The notes under the pieces: model-generated
Seen by the model: the letters and a program-made list of their open reading frames with translations, nothing else
The model's database searches: none
What the model was told of the DNA's origin: nothing
Made by a program: the position numbers and the translations under genes
Source: Anaerolineae bacterium
GTDB taxonomy: Bacteria > Chloroflexota > Anaerolineae > E26-bin7
Assembly (NCBI GenBank): GCA_029933115.1
Contig: JAOZOT010000122.1
Span: 4,151 to 9,295 of the forward strand
Length of the DNA: 5,145 nucleotides
Reading direction: 5' to 3'
Shown: positions 4,698 through 5,145 of the stretch, one piece after another
How positions within the stretch are numbered: the first letter of the stretch is position 1
Layout of the letters: each line of letters opens with the position of its first letter

Positions 4698-4949
4698 ATG
4701 GCCGAGACTGATACCCATATCAACACCCTGATCTATCTACGTGAGGCCCTCAGAGATTACTTCCGTGACGACCCCCAGGTCTACGTGGCCGGCAACCTTT
4801 TCCTCCCGTTAGGGGAGTATCTGTCGCCGCCACCGGTGGGGTATCGGCCGGAGGAGGGTGGATACCGGCGGGAGGCGGGGGAGCGGCCGGTCAGCGAGGA
4901 GTCGGGGTTGGAGCTGTGGGTGATAGTGAGAACTGTTCACCGGCAATGA
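4698..4949 (+). pseudogene. Uma2-family (DUF820) protein remnant with internal deletion and lost C-terminus
   Basis: The 83-codon frame joins two separated parts of a Uma2-family (DUF820) protein, a PD-(D/E)XK nuclease-like family common in Chloroflexota and Cyanobacteria, usually about 190-250 aa. Residues 1-35 (HINTLIYLREALRDYF, then VYVAGNLF) match the usual N-terminus. From about residue 37 (PLGEYLSPP, VGYR, then SEESGLELW) it matches the C-terminal third. The middle, which should carry the acidic catalytic residues (a PD motif and a later ViExxS-type motif), is absent, joined in frame near 4803. Likeness ends around 4922; the last residues are unrelated and run into the IS21 remnant. No good ribosome binding site precedes the ATG. 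It cannot be a working nuclease. Family recognition is from memory of sequence patterns. Confidence 0.75.
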
Positions 4950-5086
4950 CCACCTGGGCTTGGCCAAAGTCTACCTGGGCCGTCTGTCCCAGCGCGTAGC
5001 TGAGGGGAATGAAGACCTGGGAAGCGCTGGCCCACGTAGCGCCGCACGGTGGACTCGGCTCCCCTGGAAGAACCCAGAAACCCCCT
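4933..5086 (-). pseudogene. IS21-family IstA transposase fragment, frameshifted
   Basis: On the minus strand two adjoining frames together read like the start of the IstA catalytic domain. One frame (about 5086-5021) gives STVRRYVGQR, resembling the segment just before the core. The other (about 5019-4933) gives VFIPLSYALGQTAQVDFG and then AQVVIAGEQ, where the Asp of QVDFG would be the first acidic residue of the DDE triad. The frame changes near 5020, and some linker residues seem lost there. Only about 50 of the usual 400-550 residues remain; the HTH region, the other catalytic residues and IstB are missing. Its 3' edge lies about 10 nt from where Uma2 likeness ends, so it probably records the insertion that cut that gene. 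Plus-strand frames over this stretch are antisense shadows. Confidence 0.75.
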
Positions 5087-5120
5087 TCATTGCAGAGATA
5101 TGCAGTGAGGTAATCGCATT

Positions 5121-5140
5121 TGACAAAACTTCACTTTTGT
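5121..5140. repeat. ACAAAA/TTTTGT inverted repeat at the window end
   Basis: ACAAAA (5123-5128) and TTTTGT (5135-5140) are reverse complements separated by 6 nt. The flanking TGACAAAA (5121-5128) matches the core of the direct repeats at 77-84 and 134-141. It lies on the far side of the IS21 fragment and might be an element end, but only a short stretch is visible. Confidence 0.35.
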
Positions 5141-5145
5141 GGTAA

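Noticed and set aside
4476..4718. Minus-strand 80-codon frame in the hairpin region
   Set aside because: It translates the palindromic repeat DNA, with Gly/Arg/Pro-rich low-complexity sequence of the sort such repeats always give. No ribosome binding site.
2918..4935. Shared GTGAGAACTG near 2918-2927 and 4926-4935
   Set aside because: A 10-mer match is expected many times by chance in a window of this size.
4960..5145. Plus-strand 61-codon open frame from a TTG near the window end
   Set aside because: It is antisense to the IS21 IstA remnant, lacks a ribosome binding site and has no recognisable family pattern.

Overview
The window looks like a bacterial chromosome segment from a Chloroflexota (Anaerolineae-like) lineage. 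This is an inference from four things: a secreted beta-propeller protein ending in a YLP-type C-terminal tail, a Uma2-family remnant, a long NusA with a helix-hairpin-helix domain and an acidic tail, and moderately high GC. No rRNA or other strong phylogenetic marker is present.

Left half (minus strand). A housekeeping transcript runs leftward: a TTGCAT-N17-TATAAT promoter (2540-2568), a structured leader with a 10-bp terminator-like hairpin, nusA (582-2402), then rnpM/ylxR (263-556). The usual flanking genes are missing. No rimP lies upstream of nusA, and no infB start is recognisable in the 260 nt after rnpM. The leftmost 180 nt carry a 13-bp direct repeat and an inverted repeat instead of a gene.

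Middle. A separate leftward unit encodes tRNA-Gly with anticodon CCC (2676-2747). It has its own promoter (2797-2825), a perfect 8+8 inverted repeat in its 5' leader, a tRNA D-arm-like fragment downstream, and a clear intrinsic terminator (2605-2637). About 220 nt without a supported gene separate it from the next gene.

Right half (plus strand). An extended -10 promoter (3048-3056) and a good ribosome binding site drive a 427-aa exported protein of seven repeats, most likely a seven-bladed beta-propeller. Two of its repeat pairs are nearly identical in DNA. It is followed by about 200 nt of back-to-back inverted repeats. Beyond that lies decayed mobile or accessory DNA: a Uma2-family (DUF820) gene that has lost its catalytic core by an in-frame internal deletion, abutting an antisense, frameshifted scrap of an IS21-family IstA transposase.

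NusA and RnpM act together in transcription and RNA metabolism, and the tRNA serves translation. The right half is an unrelated cell-surface gene next to a graveyard of mobile elements. I see no complete novel multi-gene system. The items most worth a second look are the propeller with its tail, the hairpin cluster, the nusA leader hairpin, the RpoA-like domain in NusA, and the tRNA-adjacent elements.
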